From assembly GCF_003443735.1 (NCBI RefSeq), contig NZ_CP031969.1, positions 7,688,001 through 7,752,000 of the forward strand: a stretch of DNA of 64,000 nucleotides, read 5' to 3'. The notes under the pieces are model-generated. The model searched no databases. It was not told the DNA's origin and saw only the letters and a program-made list of their open reading frames with translations. Position 1 is the first letter of the stretch. Each line of letters starts with the position of its first letter. A program made the translations under genes and the position numbers. This DNA is from Streptomyces sp. CC0208. Lineage in GTDB: Bacteria; Actinomycetota; Actinomycetes; Streptomycetales; Streptomycetaceae. Below, one piece after another: positions 15,390-24,417 of this stretch.

Positions 15390-17237
15390 TCAGGATTCGT
15401 CCCCCTCCATGGTGCCCCCGTTCTGCCTGCGCACAGTGCAGACGACGAAATGTGTGCCGTTCTTCCAAGGGCCCTCGCTGGTCCAGGAGCCCGCCGTGTA
15501 CACGGACGGATCGAAGCCGTAGTCGCCCGGCGGCACGTCCCGCGCGCATGCCGTGTCCGACTCGGTCCGCGCCTCGGACAGCGTGACGTCGGGGGCCAAT
15601 CGGGTGAACCCGAGCACCTGCTCGTCGTAGGAGCCCTCGCAGGAGACCAGCCGGGCGTCCCGGTTGGAGCGCACGTCCAGGCAGTCCCGCCGCTCCATGG
15701 TCGCCGTGTCCGCGAACCCCGAGCCCGTCCCGCGACGGCTGCCGATCGGCCCGTACAGCGGCCCGCTCCCGCCGAGCACCAGACAGGCGGTACGCCGTCC
15801 CGCGGCCTCGAACCCCCCGTCGGTCGGTACGACGGCCTGGCTGCGGACGTCCGCGAGCCGGCCCCGGATCTCCCGCGTCCGCTCCTCGCACTCCGCCGCC
15901 CCCGTGCGCCGCGCCTGGTCCGCGGAGGCGGCCGGGGCGAACGCCGTCACCTGGCCGTCCGGGGCGGTGCCGCAGGTGGGGTCCAGCCGCAGCCGGGGCG
16001 TCCCCCGGAACCGCTCCGAGCCCGGCCAGTCGGCGATCACGCAGTCGCCGTCCCGCAGGGGGCGTGTGAGCCCGACCGTCCCGCCGTACGGCTGCCGCGC
16101 GGCCTGGGGCCCGCCCACGCCGTCCGGCGACCGGTCGGCCATGGCGTACCACACACCGCCCAGGGCCAGCAGCAGCCCGAGACCGCAGGCGAGGACGGCC
16201 CGCAGGGCGTGCGAGCGCTCCCGCCGACGGCTGCCGCCCCGGGGCGGCAGCGCCTCGGTGTGCGGCCGGTGTCCGTCCAGGGGCGGCGACACAGGCGGCG
16301 GCGCCTGCACCGCCGCCCAGGGCGGCTGGGAACCGAGGTCGGTCTGCGTCCGGACGTACGGCTCGGCCTGCGGGGTCATGATCCGCGACAGCGCGGTCTC
16401 CGCCTCCGCGGCCGACAACCGCTGCCCCGGGTCCTTGGCGAGCAGCGCCCGCAGTACGGGACCCAGCGCACCGGCGCGCACGGCGGGCCGCGGCTCCTCC
16501 ATGACCACCGCGGTCACCTCGGCGAGATGGGACTCCCGCTCGAAGGGACCCATGCCCTCCACCGCGTGGTACAGCGTGCAGCCCAGGGAGAACAGGTCGG
16601 CGGCCGGAGTGGGCGTGCCGCCAGTGGCCCGCTCCGGCGCCAGATAGCCCGCCGTGCCCACCAGCACCGACGCCAGCGTGTACCGGGGCTCGCCGGCGTC
16701 CGGCTGCACGGAGATGCCGTAGTCGGTGAGCAGGACACGGCCGTACGGCGATCCCGCGCGGTCCGGCGCCAGCAGGATGTTCGCCGGCTTCACGTCCCGG
16801 TGCAGCACGCCCCGCTGGTGCCCGGCGGTCAGTGCGTCGAGCACGGCGAGTCCGATGCGGGCGCACTCCGCCGGGGCGAGCGGTCCGTGCGAGGCGACCA
16901 GGTCGCGCAGGTCCACGGCGTCCGCGACGTACTCCATGACGATCCACGGCAGCCCCTCGTGCTCCAGCACATCGTGCACCGTCACCACGTGCGGGTGGCC
17001 GCGCAGCCCCGCCGCGTGCCGGGCCTCCGCGCGGGCCCGCGCCACCCGGGCCTCCCGCTCGTGGTCCGCCTCCACCGGGTCACGGAACACGATCTCCTTG
17101 AGCGCGACCTCACAGACGAGTCTCTGGTCGTGGGCGAGCCACACATGGCCCATGCCGCCGCTGCCGAGCGGGTTCAGCAGCAGATACCGGCCGGCTATGA
17201 GCCGGCCCACTCCCGACGTCGGTGATCCTGAAGGCAT
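15390..17237 (-). CDS. Membrane-anchored serine/threonine protein kinase
   Basis: A Hanks-type kinase domain (about 15-285) shows GSGGMG (25-30), Lys47 in VALKE, HRDVKPAN with Asp148, and DYG (172-174) in place of the usual DFG. A proline-rich linker leads to one membrane helix (about 345-366) and an outside domain of about 250 residues with paired cysteines. That domain lacks PASTA repeats, unlike PknB. The next gene on the same strand, upstream of it, encodes a PASTA-containing lipoprotein, so ligand sensing may be split between two proteins. ATG at 17237 is the natural start. Tyr for Phe in DFG is tolerated in some active kinases. Confidence 0.9.
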   Translation of the reverse strand: MPSGSPTSGVGRLIAGRYLLLNPLGSGGMGHVWLAHDQRLVCEVALKEIVFRDPVEADHEREARVARARAEARHAAGLRGHPHVVTVHDVLEHEGLPWIVMEYVADAVDLRDLVASHGPLAPAECARIGLAVLDALTAGHQRGVLHRDVKPANILLAPDRAGSPYGRVLLTDYGISVQPDAGEPRYTLASVLVGTAGYLAPERATGGTPTPAADLFSLGCTLYHAVEGMGPFERESHLAEVTAVVMEEPRPAVRAGALGPVLRALLAKDPGQRLSAAEAETALSRIMTPQAEPYVRTQTDLGSQPPWAAVQAPPPVSPPLDGHRPHTEALPPRGGSRRRERSHALRAVLACGLGLLLALGGVWYAMADRSPDGVGGPQAARQPYGGTVGLTRPLRDGDCVIADWPGSERFRGTPRLRLDPTCGTAPDGQVTAFAPAASADQARRTGAAECEERTREIRGRLADVRSQAVVPTDGGFEAAGRRTACLVLGGSGPLYGPIGSRRGTGSGFADTATMERRDCLDVRSNRDARLVSCEGSYDEQVLGFTRLAPDVTLSEARTESDTACARDVPPGDYGFDPSVYTAGSWTSEGPWKNGTHFVVCTVRRQNGGTMEGDES

Positions 17238-17264
17238 CCGGTGACTCCCCGGTTCTGCGGGACG

Positions 17265-18614
17265 CTAGGTGGCGAGGGTGGTGCTCGGTCCGTCCGTGGC
17301 GGGCTCGCTGGTCGCCGGACCGCTCGTGAGGGGCGCACTGGTCGTCGGCGGAGGCGGCGGAGGCGGCGGAGGCGGCGGAGGCGGTGGGGGCGGAGCGGGC
17401 GCGCTGCTGGTGACCGGGGCGCTGGTCGGCGGCAAGACGGTCGAGGGCGGTGGGCTAGGGCGGCTGCTCGACCTCTCGGGCGACGCCGAGCCGGGAGCCG
17501 TACTCGACGAAGGCGGTGACGGAGACACCGCGGGCCTGCCGCTCGACGAGGACGGAGCCGACGGTCCCGTCGGTCCCGACGACGGTGGCGTACTCGTGGG
17601 CGGTGTCCTGGGCCCGGAAGGCGGCGGTGGGGGAGTGGTCGGGGGCCCGCTCGTCACGCCGGAGGCACCCGTGCCACCCCCGGCCACGGTCAGCATCACG
17701 TACCGCCCGAACGGCAGCTCGGTTCCCGCGGGCGGATCGGTCGCCGTGACCTTCGCGTCCCCGGACGGCGCCCTCTGTCCGGCGTACCCGGCCGCCAGAC
17801 CGGCGTCGATCAGTTCCCGGGCGGCCTGGGCGAAGCTCCGCCCGGCGAGGTCCGGCACCGTGCGCCGCTGCTTCGCGTCGAAGGGGGTGTCCTTCTCGCC
17901 GGTGGTGCCGACCGGGCGGTCGATGCCTCGGGCGGGTTCCTGGACATCGACGAGAGCGACCCGTTCCAGTTTCCGCGGCGCGGGTTTCACGGCCACCACG
18001 GACTCACGTTCGTATCCCGCCCACTTCTTGTTGCCGTCCTCGAACCGGACGGAAATCCGGCCGGTGTCCCCCTCGAAGGGCCGCAGTGGATTTCCGCACG
18101 AGCACTTCACAGCCGGAAGCCCTTGTTCATCGACGAGAATCGCGATTCCCGCCTGGAGCAAGGAGTTGTACGGGACGGCCTTTTCCTTTTTGTAGTCGTG
18201 GTTCTTGACGAGAGTGTCGTGACGCAACAGGACCGGTGTGAGCCGATCGAGATATTCCGGTATCTCTTCCGTGCCGATGTGCAGCACCCCGGCCCACGCC
18301 TGTGCCTTCGCGTGATTCCTGGTGTCGGTGAGGAATCGTTCGAGTCGGGTGACGTCACAGACGGTCGGCTTCTTGCTGCCGCCGTACAGGCCGGGCGTGT
18401 CCCCCTGCTGGAGACTTCCTCGCACGGGCTGCGCCCGCACGGCGACGGCGTCCTCGCCCAGTCCGCTGTTCTCCTCGAAGAACGGTGCGAGCGAGGGCAC
18501 GCCGACGGCGACCGCCTTGACCACCGTCAGTGGATTTCCCCTCTCACAACCGCTCAGCAGCAGTGAGAAAACCGCCAGAACAGCGATCCTGTGCATAAAC
18601 GCGCGAAGTGTCAT
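17265..18614 (-). CDS. PASTA-domain lipoprotein with proline/serine-rich tail (DUF6777-like)
   Basis: The protein of about 449 residues starts at ATG 18614 behind GGGGGAG. It has a lipoprotein signal (LLLSGC, lipid-modified Cys near residue 22). A globular domain with a CSCGNPLRPFEGD motif follows, recalling the DUF6777 family by memory. Next comes one PASTA-like repeat (TVPDLAGRSFAQAARELIDA ... VTATDPPAGTELPFG). The last 150 residues are Pro/Ser/Thr-rich, including 16 consecutive prolines. PASTA domains bind peptidoglycan fragments or lipid II, so this is a surface protein that may work with the adjacent kinase (17237). The low-complexity tail may span the wall. Confidence 0.75.
   Translation of the reverse strand: MTLRAFMHRIAVLAVFSLLLSGCERGNPLTVVKAVAVGVPSLAPFFEENSGLGEDAVAVRAQPVRGSLQQGDTPGLYGGSKKPTVCDVTRLERFLTDTRNHAKAQAWAGVLHIGTEEIPEYLDRLTPVLLRHDTLVKNHDYKKEKAVPYNSLLQAGIAILVDEQGLPAVKCSCGNPLRPFEGDTGRISVRFEDGNKKWAGYERESVVAVKPAPRKLERVALVDVQEPARGIDRPVGTTGEKDTPFDAKQRRTVPDLAGRSFAQAARELIDAGLAAGYAGQRAPSGDAKVTATDPPAGTELPFGRYVMLTVAGGGTGASGVTSGPPTTPPPPPSGPRTPPTSTPPSSGPTGPSAPSSSSGRPAVSPSPPSSSTAPGSASPERSSSRPSPPPSTVLPPTSAPVTSSAPAPPPPPPPPPPPPPPPPTTSAPLTSGPATSEPATDGPSTTLAT
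17347..17382. repeat. Four perfect tandem copies of a 9-bp unit (GGCGGAGGC)
   Basis: Four exact copies lie end to end inside the lipoprotein gene and extend imperfectly to 17393. Read on the minus strand they encode the run of 16 prolines. Unit-length changes would add or remove three residues without a frameshift, so the tract could vary in length between strains. Confidence 0.85.
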
Positions 18615-18684
18615 GACCGCTCCCCCCGGCGGCGGTTCCCCCAACGCGCTTCATGCTACTGAATGCTCCGGAAAGGCGAAGCCT

Positions 18685-19635
18685 TTAACGTTCGTGGGTG
18701 CTCAATGAGGCCAAATATGCGTTGTACGCCTCGAGTTCCTTGTCGCCGTCCCGGTCCGCGGCCCGGTCGGTGCGTTTGGCCTGCCGCTGTTCGGAGCCGT
18801 ACCACTGGAACAGCAGTGCGATCAGAACCAGGACGGAGGGAATCTCACTGAACGCCCAGGCGATACCGCCGGCGTAGTTCTGGTCGGAGAGCGCGTCGAT
18901 GCCGAGCGAGGCGGGCGGGTTCTTGAACGTCTCCACCATGGGCTCGGACGCCATCATCAGCGCGATGCCGAAGAACGCGTGGAACGGCATCCCGGCGAAC
19001 AGCTCCAGCATCCGCATCAGATAGCCGGGCCGGTGCGGCCCCGGGTCGACGCCGATGATCGGCCAGAAGAAGACGACACCGACGGCGAGGAAGTGGACCA
19101 TCATCGCGACGTGCCCGGTCTTCGACCCCATCAGGGAGTCGAAGATCGGCGTGAAATAGAGGGCGTACAGGCTCGCGATGAACAGCGGAATGGTGAACGC
19201 GGGATGCGTGACGATCCGCATGTACCGGCTGTGCAGCAGCGCCAGCAGCAGCTCGCGGGGCCCCTTGCGTCCCTTGCCGGCGACGGGCAGCGCCCGGAGG
19301 GCCAGGGTGACCGGGGCGCCGAGCAGGATGAGGATCGGCGACAGCATGCTGATCACCATGTGCTGCACCATGTGCACGCTAAACATGACCATGCCGTAGT
19401 CGTTCAGCTTCGTGCACATCATCAGCCCGATGGACAGCACGCCGAGCACATAGGACACGGTCCGCCCCACGGACCACGAGTCCCCCCGCCGCCGCAGTCG
19501 CACGACTCCCCAGGCGTACAGGCCGAGCGCGAGGAGGCAGGCGACGAGGAAGAAGGGGTCGGCCGACCACTGAAGCCCTCGTCCCAGCGTGAACGGCGGC
19601 AGATCGTGCGTCATGCCGTGCCCGCTGTGGTCCAT
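18685..19635 (-). CDS. ctaG: Cytochrome c oxidase assembly protein, CtaG (caa3) family
   Basis: This 316-residue polytopic membrane protein begins MDHSGHGMTHDL, a His/Met-rich stretch suited to copper. Conserved His/Met positions follow in membrane segments (KLNDYGMVMFSVHMVQHM, and PFHAFFGIALMM). These match the caa3_CtaG family, which helps copper insertion into cytochrome oxidase and is distinct from Cox11. About seven hydrophobic segments are visible. ATG at 19635 has AGGAG eight bases upstream; a longer reading frame to 19683 lacks such a site. It stands alone between the lipoprotein and pfkA, so no oxidase partner is local. Confidence 0.88.
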   Translation of the reverse strand: MDHSGHGMTHDLPPFTLGRGLQWSADPFFLVACLLALGLYAWGVVRLRRRGDSWSVGRTVSYVLGVLSIGLMMCTKLNDYGMVMFSVHMVQHMVISMLSPILILLGAPVTLALRALPVAGKGRKGPRELLLALLHSRYMRIVTHPAFTIPLFIASLYALYFTPIFDSLMGSKTGHVAMMVHFLAVGVVFFWPIIGVDPGPHRPGYLMRMLELFAGMPFHAFFGIALMMASEPMVETFKNPPASLGIDALSDQNYAGGIAWAFSEIPSVLVLIALLFQWYGSEQRQAKRTDRAADRDGDKELEAYNAYLASLSTHER

Positions 19636-19695
19636 CGCGGCGGCTCCTGATTCGTGGGGGTTGTACGAGTCTGTCCGCCACACAGACTAGAACCG

Positions 19696-19721
19696 CCCCC
19701 GGCTGATCTTTCAGCCGGGGG
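19696..19721 (-). terminator. Strong hairpin terminator after pfkA
   Basis: CCCCCGGCTGA (19696-19706) and TCAGCCGGGGG (19711-19721) form a perfect 11-bp stem with a four-base TCTT loop. It lies 15 bases past the pfkA stop on the minus strand and before ctaG. Confidence 0.8.
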
Positions 19722-19736
19722 CCACGGTCGCGGGAA

Positions 19737-20762
19737 CTAGAGCACGCACTCGGCTTCCGCGTACCGGTCCTCCGGAACCGTCTTCAGCGTCTCCACGGCC
19801 TCCGCCAGCGGCACCATCACGATGTCGGTCCCGCGAAGAGCCGTCATGTGACCGAACTCGCCCCGGTGCACGGCCTCCACCGCGTGCCAGCCGAACCGGG
19901 TGGCGAGCACCCGGTCGTACGCGGTGGGCGTACCGCCGCGCTGCACATGCCCGAGGATGACCGGCCGGGCTTCCTTCCCCAGCCGCTCCTCCAGCTCGAT
20001 CGACAGCTGGCGGGCGATCCCGGCGAAGCGCTCGTGCCCGTAGATGTCCTTGGCGCCCTCGTCGAAGGCCATGGAACCGGGCGCCGGCTTGGCGCCTTCC
20101 GCCGCTACGACGATGGCGAACCGCTTCCCGGCCTCGAACCGCTCGCCGACCCGCCGGGTCAGCTCCTCGATGTCGAAGGGACGCTCCGGTACGACGATGG
20201 CGTGCGCGCCGGCCGCCATCCCGGAGTGCAGCGCTATCCACCCGGTGTGTCGCCCCATGACCTCGACGACGAGCACCCGCTGATGGGACTCGGCGGTGGT
20301 CTTGAGCCGGTCGAGCGCCTCGGTGGCGACCCCGACGGCCGTGTCGAACCCGAAGGTGACGTCCGTGACCGCGATGTCGTTGTCGATCGTCTTCGGCACG
20401 CCCACGATCGGCAGACCGGCGTCCGACATCAGCCGGGCCGCCTTGAGTGTGCCCTCGCCGCCGATGGGGATGATCGCGTCGAGCCCGAGCTCCTCGACAT
20501 GTCCCCTGGCCCGCTCCACGCCGTCCCGCAGATGCGAGGGCTGGACCCGGGAGGAACCGAGGATCGTGCCGCCGCGGGCCAGGATGCCGCCCACCGCGTC
20601 GAGGTCGAGCTTGAGGTAGTCGCACTCCAGGAGGCCCTTCCAGCCGTCCCGGAAACCGATGACCTCGTCGCCGTGGTCGGCGACGGCACGGTGCACGACG
20701 GACCGGATGACGGCGTTCAGGCCGGGACAGTCGCCGCCGGAGGTGAGGACACCAATGCGCAT
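19737..20762 (-). CDS. pfkA: ATP-dependent 6-phosphofructokinase
   Basis: The 341-residue enzyme phosphorylates fructose 6-phosphate in glycolysis. Visible motifs are the N-terminal LTSGGDCPGLNA, GGEGT (101-105), PKTIDND (123-129) with the catalytic Asp, EVMGRHTGW and LGHVQRGGTPTA. A Gly in GGEGT rather than the Asp of GGED points to ATP rather than pyrophosphate as donor. Streptomyces usually have three PFK genes; position suggests the pfkA3-type copy, from memory of the S. coelicolor order. ATG at 20762 follows GAGAAGG. A TAGGGT box at 20839-20834 could be its -10 element. A strong terminator follows. Confidence 0.93.
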   Translation of the reverse strand: MRIGVLTSGGDCPGLNAVIRSVVHRAVADHGDEVIGFRDGWKGLLECDYLKLDLDAVGGILARGGTILGSSRVQPSHLRDGVERARGHVEELGLDAIIPIGGEGTLKAARLMSDAGLPIVGVPKTIDNDIAVTDVTFGFDTAVGVATEALDRLKTTAESHQRVLVVEVMGRHTGWIALHSGMAAGAHAIVVPERPFDIEELTRRVGERFEAGKRFAIVVAAEGAKPAPGSMAFDEGAKDIYGHERFAGIARQLSIELEERLGKEARPVILGHVQRGGTPTAYDRVLATRFGWHAVEAVHRGEFGHMTALRGTDIVMVPLAEAVETLKTVPEDRYAEAECVL

Positions 20763-20959
20763 AGCCGCAAGAACCTTCTCAGCGAGTGAACGGGGCACGG
20801 GTCCGGACCACGCTGTCCGGCTCGAACCCCGCCACCCTAGCGGCAGGAGGGGGCGGGGCCGAAGCACGCGTCCGCCAGCTGGACGACCCCGCTCACCTGT
20901 GCGGAGACCTCGTCAGACGGGCTGGTGACACCCGCCTGGAACCGAGGTGAACTCTGTGC

Positions 20960-21688
20960 TCAGGCGGGCTGCTGAGCGGCCGTGATGCGTTCGTTGCGCA
21001 GGGCCTCGTACCAGCGGTCGTCGGTCGGCGGCAGCGCGTTCACGTCGAGCGCCAGCTTCAGCAGCAGGTCGGCGATCAGCGGGTTGCGCGCGAGCACGGG
21101 CCCGTGCATGTACGTGCCGAAAACCGTGTCGTTGTACGCCCCCTCCGTACCGTCCCCGGTGCCATTGCCCTTGCCCAGCTTGACGTTGGCGAACGGGCGG
21201 GCGGTGGGGCCGAGGTGGGTGACGCCCTGGTGGTTCTCGAAGCCGGTCAGCGGGGGCAGGCCGAGGCGCGGGTCGATGTCGGCGAGCACGTCACCGACAC
21301 ACCGCTCGCCCTCACCGCGCACGGAGACCACGTCGAGCAGGCCGAGGCCGGGCTCGCGCTGGCCGAGGTCGTTGATGAACTCGTGGCCGAGGATCTGGTA
21401 GCCGGCGCACACCGAGAAGACGATCGCGCCGTTGCCGACGGCCCGGTGCAGACCGCCGTCCCGGCGCAGCCGCTCGGCCGCCAGCCGCTGGGGCCGGTCC
21501 TCGCCGCCGCCGATCAGGTAGATGTCACCGGAGGTCGGGATCGGCTGGTCGCTGCGCACGTCCAGGCGGGCCACGTCGAGGCCGCGCTGGCGGGCCCGGC
21601 GCTCGATGACGAGGGCGTTGCCCTGGTCGCCGTAGGTGCTGAGCAGGTCGGGGTAGATCCAGACGATCCGCAGTTGGTTGTCGCTCAC
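20960..21688 (-). CDS. gatD: Lipid II isoglutaminyl synthase, glutaminase subunit GatD
   Basis: This 242-residue class I glutamine amidotransferase domain (CobB/CobQ-like) supplies ammonia to MurT for amidating the alpha-carboxylate of D-Glu in lipid II. The nucleophile Cys94 lies in VFSVCAGYQ and the catalytic His195 in GTYMHGPVLARN; the Cys position matches the known S. aureus GatD numbering. The start is GTG at 21688 with AGGGGA upstream. It follows murT by 16 bases in the same operon. Amidation of the stem peptide is needed for efficient cross-linking, so the pair is expected to be important for growth. Confidence 0.93.
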   Translation of the reverse strand: MSDNQLRIVWIYPDLLSTYGDQGNALVIERRARQRGLDVARLDVRSDQPIPTSGDIYLIGGGEDRPQRLAAERLRRDGGLHRAVGNGAIVFSVCAGYQILGHEFINDLGQREPGLGLLDVVSVRGEGERCVGDVLADIDPRLGLPPLTGFENHQGVTHLGPTARPFANVKLGKGNGTGDGTEGAYNDTVFGTYMHGPVLARNPLIADLLLKLALDVNALPPTDDRWYEALRNERITAAQQPA

Positions 21689-21704
21689 AAAAGTCCCCTG
21701 TGTC

Positions 21705-22943
21705 TCAGTTGCCGACGCGGCGGCGCAGGTCCTGGAAGGCGGTGTAGTTGGCGATGACCTCGATGCGGCCCGGCGGGCTCATCTGCACGGCCTGGTCGAG
21801 GTTGTCGCAGACCTGGAAGTTCTGGTTCGCGACCTCCAGACGGACCGCGAGGTCCAGCTTGCGGTCGCCGATCACGCAGATCGGGTGGCCGGTGAGGCGC
21901 GTGTAGTCGACGTCCCACAGCCAGGAGGTGTCGGTGCCGTCGGCGCCGCGGGCGTTGACGGAGAGGATCACGGGGGTCGGCGGCGGGTCGATCAGGCTGA
22001 ACGTCTCGAGCCAGCCGGCCGGGTTCTTCGCGAGCAGCAGGCGCAGGTCGCGCTGCTGGAACTGGACCACGTCGTAGCGGCCGGCCACGGCCTGCACCTG
22101 GTACATGCGTTCCAGGGCGACCTGCGGCGGTACACCGAAGACGGCGGCCACAGCGGCGGAGGACGCGGCGTTGGCCTTGTTGGCGCGGCCGGGCAGCTGG
22201 AGGTGGATCGGCCAGGCGGAGCCGTGCGGGTCGAGCACATGGTCGCCGGAGAGCGCCCAACTGGGCGTGGGCCGCCGGAACCCGCACTCGCCGCAGAACC
22301 AGTCGTCGCCCGGCCGCTGCATCACGCCGCCGCAGGACGGGCAGGACCAGGCGTCGTCCTTCCACATCTGTCCGGCGGCGACCCAGATGACGTTGGGGGA
22401 GGAGGAGGCGGCCCACACGACGAGCGGGTCGTCGGCGTTGGCGACGACCACGGCCTTCGAACCCGCCAGCCCCTCGCGCCAGTTCTCCGCGAGCATGCGG
22501 GTCTCGGCGGCACGGTCCAGCTGGTCGCGGGAGAGGTTCAGCAGCGCGATGCACTTGGGGTCGGTGTCACGGGCCACGCCCGCGAGGTACTTCTCGTCGA
22601 CCTCGATGACGCCGTACCGGGCCTCCGAGCCGCCGGCGAGCGCCGAGGTGATACCGGCGGGCATGTTGGCGCCGAGGGCGTTGGAGACGACGGGTCCGGC
22701 GGCGCCCAGCGCCTCCGCGATCAGCCGGGTCGTGGTGGTCTTGCCGTTGGTCGCCGAGACGAGGACGACGTCCAGGTTCTGGGCGAGCCGGGCAAGGAGG
22801 TCGGGGTCGAGTTTGAGGGCCACTCGGCCGCCGATGACCGAACCGCTGCCGCGACCCGCGGCTCGGGATGCCGCCGCGACGGCCTTGCCCGCCGTCACGG
22901 CCAGCTTGGCCCGCGGCGAGAGCGGGTCCGAGTTGCCTGTCAT
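21705..22943 (-). CDS. murT: Lipid II isoglutaminyl synthase, Mur-ligase subunit MurT
   Basis: The 412-residue protein has a Mur-ligase P-loop ATNGKTTTTR (64-73), the central EVDE and NLSRDQLDR motifs, and an inserted zinc ribbon (Cys201, Cys204, Cys217, Cys220). The C-terminal DUF1727-type domain contains WLWDVDY. That architecture is diagnostic of MurT, which activates lipid II D-glutamate with ATP before GatD-delivered ammonia forms isoglutamine. ATG at 22943 has AAGGAGG upstream. It is divergent from def across 112 bp and heads the murT-gatD operon. Confidence 0.94.
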   Translation of the reverse strand: MTGNSDPLSPRAKLAVTAGKAVAAASRAAGRGSGSVIGGRVALKLDPDLLARLAQNLDVVLVSATNGKTTTTRLIAEALGAAGPVVSNALGANMPAGITSALAGGSEARYGVIEVDEKYLAGVARDTDPKCIALLNLSRDQLDRAAETRMLAENWREGLAGSKAVVVANADDPLVVWAASSSPNVIWVAAGQMWKDDAWSCPSCGGVMQRPGDDWFCGECGFRRPTPSWALSGDHVLDPHGSAWPIHLQLPGRANKANAASSAAVAAVFGVPPQVALERMYQVQAVAGRYDVVQFQQRDLRLLLAKNPAGWLETFSLIDPPPTPVILSVNARGADGTDTSWLWDVDYTRLTGHPICVIGDRKLDLAVRLEVANQNFQVCDNLDQAVQMSPPGRIEVIANYTAFQDLRRRVGN

Positions 22944-23055
22944 CAGATCTCGATCCTCCTTGCGTACGCGCCGCGCCTCAGCCTCCGGCCACGTGGTGTG
23001 GACCTCAGCCTATCGAGATCCGTAGGCAGTCCCGAATCGCCGTACCCTTGCGGCC

Positions 23056-23610
23056 ATGCGAAACGGCTCCATTCCGGGCACCCGTGGCCGGGTCCGGCCC
23101 CTCTCCCTCCTCGGCAGCCCCGTGCTGCACGAACCCTGCGAGGACGTATCGGACTTCGGCCCGGAACTGGCGACGCTCGTGGAGGACCTGTTCGCGACGA
23201 TGTACGCGTACGAGGGGGTGGGACTCGCGGCGAACCAAGTGGGCGTCCCTCTGCGCGTGTTCGTGTACGACTGCCCCGACGACGAAGAGGTCCGCCACCT
23301 GGGACATGTGGTGAACCCACGGCTGGTGGAGACGGACGGTGTGGTGCTGCGGGGCCCGGAGGGCTGTCTGTCCCTGCCGGGCCTGGAGGCGGGAACAGAG
23401 CGGTACGACCATGCGGTGGTGGAGGGTTTCACGGTGACCGGAGAGCCCGTGACGATCCACGGCACGGGCTTCTTCGCGAGGTGCCTGCAGCACGAGATCG
23501 ACCACCTGGAGGGGAAGGTCTACGCAGACCACCTGACGGGGTGGCGCAAGCGAAAACTCATGCGCCAAGCGGCCCGGACTTCTTGGCACAGGGCAAGTGA
23601 TCCCACCTAG
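23056..23610 (+). CDS. def: Peptide deformylase
   Basis: This 184-residue metal hydrolase removes the N-formyl group from new proteins. All three family motifs are present: GVGLAANQ (54-61), EGCLSLPG with metal ligand Cys104, and QHEIDHLEG with His146, Glu147 and His150. The sequence is of the actinobacterial type with a short N-terminal extension. Streptomyces genomes carry several def copies, and this one is not beside fmt, so it is probably an auxiliary copy. It diverges from murT and is convergent with a TetR gene. Confidence 0.92.
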   Translation: MRNGSIPGTRGRVRPLSLLGSPVLHEPCEDVSDFGPELATLVEDLFATMYAYEGVGLAANQVGVPLRVFVYDCPDDEEVRHLGHVVNPRLVETDGVVLRGPEGCLSLPGLEAGTERYDHAVVEGFTVTGEPVTIHGTGFFARCLQHEIDHLEGKVYADHLTGWRKRKLMRQAARTSWHRASDPT

Positions 23611-23654
23611 GGGCGCGGGGAACTGAGCGACCAGCCCCCACCGGCCGGCAGCCC
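23609..23654. repeat. Dispersed Streptomyces intergenic repeat (GGGGCGCGGGGAACTG type)
   Basis: The stretch after the def stop begins AGGGGCGCGGGGAACTG, then GCGACCAGCCCC. From memory this closely resembles a short repeat found many times between genes in Streptomyces chromosomes, often after stop codons. It lies in the convergent gap between def and tetR. I cannot count copies elsewhere from one window. Confidence 0.5.
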
Positions 23655-23665
23655 AGAGCACACCG

Positions 23666-24310
23666 TCAGAACCCCGGGCCCCCCACCCTGTCCCCCACCG
23701 CCGCGAGCCGCCCCCACAGCAGGTCAGCCATGTTCCGCACCAACTCGGCGCGGGAACACGGCCGTTCCCCGAGCCACCAGTCGCCCGCCGCGTACATCAT
23801 CCCGACGATCCCGTGCCCCCACACCCGGGAGAGCAGCTGACTCATCGGGCCGAGATCCAGCCGGTCCTCGATGACCTGCCCCAACTCTTCACCCATTCTG
23901 CGCAGCAGGGGCGCGGAATGCTGGCCGACGTCGAACCCCTGGTCCCCGGCCTGGCCCCCGTCGGAGGGGTGCATCAGGAACCGGTAGACCTGCGGCCGGG
24001 CCTCGATCGCGGCCAGGTACGTGTCCAGGGTCGCCTCGACCCGCTCGCGCCGGTCCGCGGGAGCGTCCAGCGCCGCCCGCAGCGAGTCCAGCAGGGCGTC
24101 GGTGTGCCGCTTGGCGAGCGCGGCGTAAAGTCCCCCCTTGTCACCGAAGTGCCGATACAGAATCGGCTTGGTGATGCCGGCCTCCGCGGCGATGGCGTTC
24201 ATGGAGGCCTGCGGGCCGTCGCGCAGCACCACTCTGTCCGCGGCCTCCAGCAGCTCGCGCCGACGGCGGTCGGCGGACCGCTGCTGATCGGTCCGCTGTG
24301 TGGTGTCCAT
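23666..24310 (-). CDS. TetR-family regulator, divergent from acyl-CoA dehydrogenase
   Basis: The 214-residue protein has a TetR helix-turn-helix (about residues 15-62): LLEAADRVVLRDGPQASMNA, then AEAGITKPILYRHFGDKGGL. Its C-terminal ligand domain ends in DWWLGERPCSRAELVRNMADLLWG, a type seen in acyl-CoA-responsive actinobacterial repressors. It is divergent from the acyl-CoA dehydrogenase gene across 172 bp that contain nested palindromes. Repression of the dehydrogenase, and perhaps of itself, relieved by an acyl-CoA, is the simplest inference. ATG at 24310 follows GGGGAG. Confidence 0.87.
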   Translation of the reverse strand: MDTTQRTDQQRSADRRRRELLEAADRVVLRDGPQASMNAIAAEAGITKPILYRHFGDKGGLYAALAKRHTDALLDSLRAALDAPADRRERVEATLDTYLAAIEARPQVYRFLMHPSDGGQAGDQGFDVGQHSAPLLRRMGEELGQVIEDRLDLGPMSQLLSRVWGHGIVGMMYAAGDWWLGERPCSRAELVRNMADLLWGRLAAVGDRVGGPGF

Positions 24311-24417
24311 GAGCTCTCCCCACCCGTGCTGAATCGGTAACGCCTGCGCAAACTAACACCCGACCGATGATGGACATCGAACAGGCTGCTGACTGGTCTG
24401 TGGGAGTTGACTTTTCC

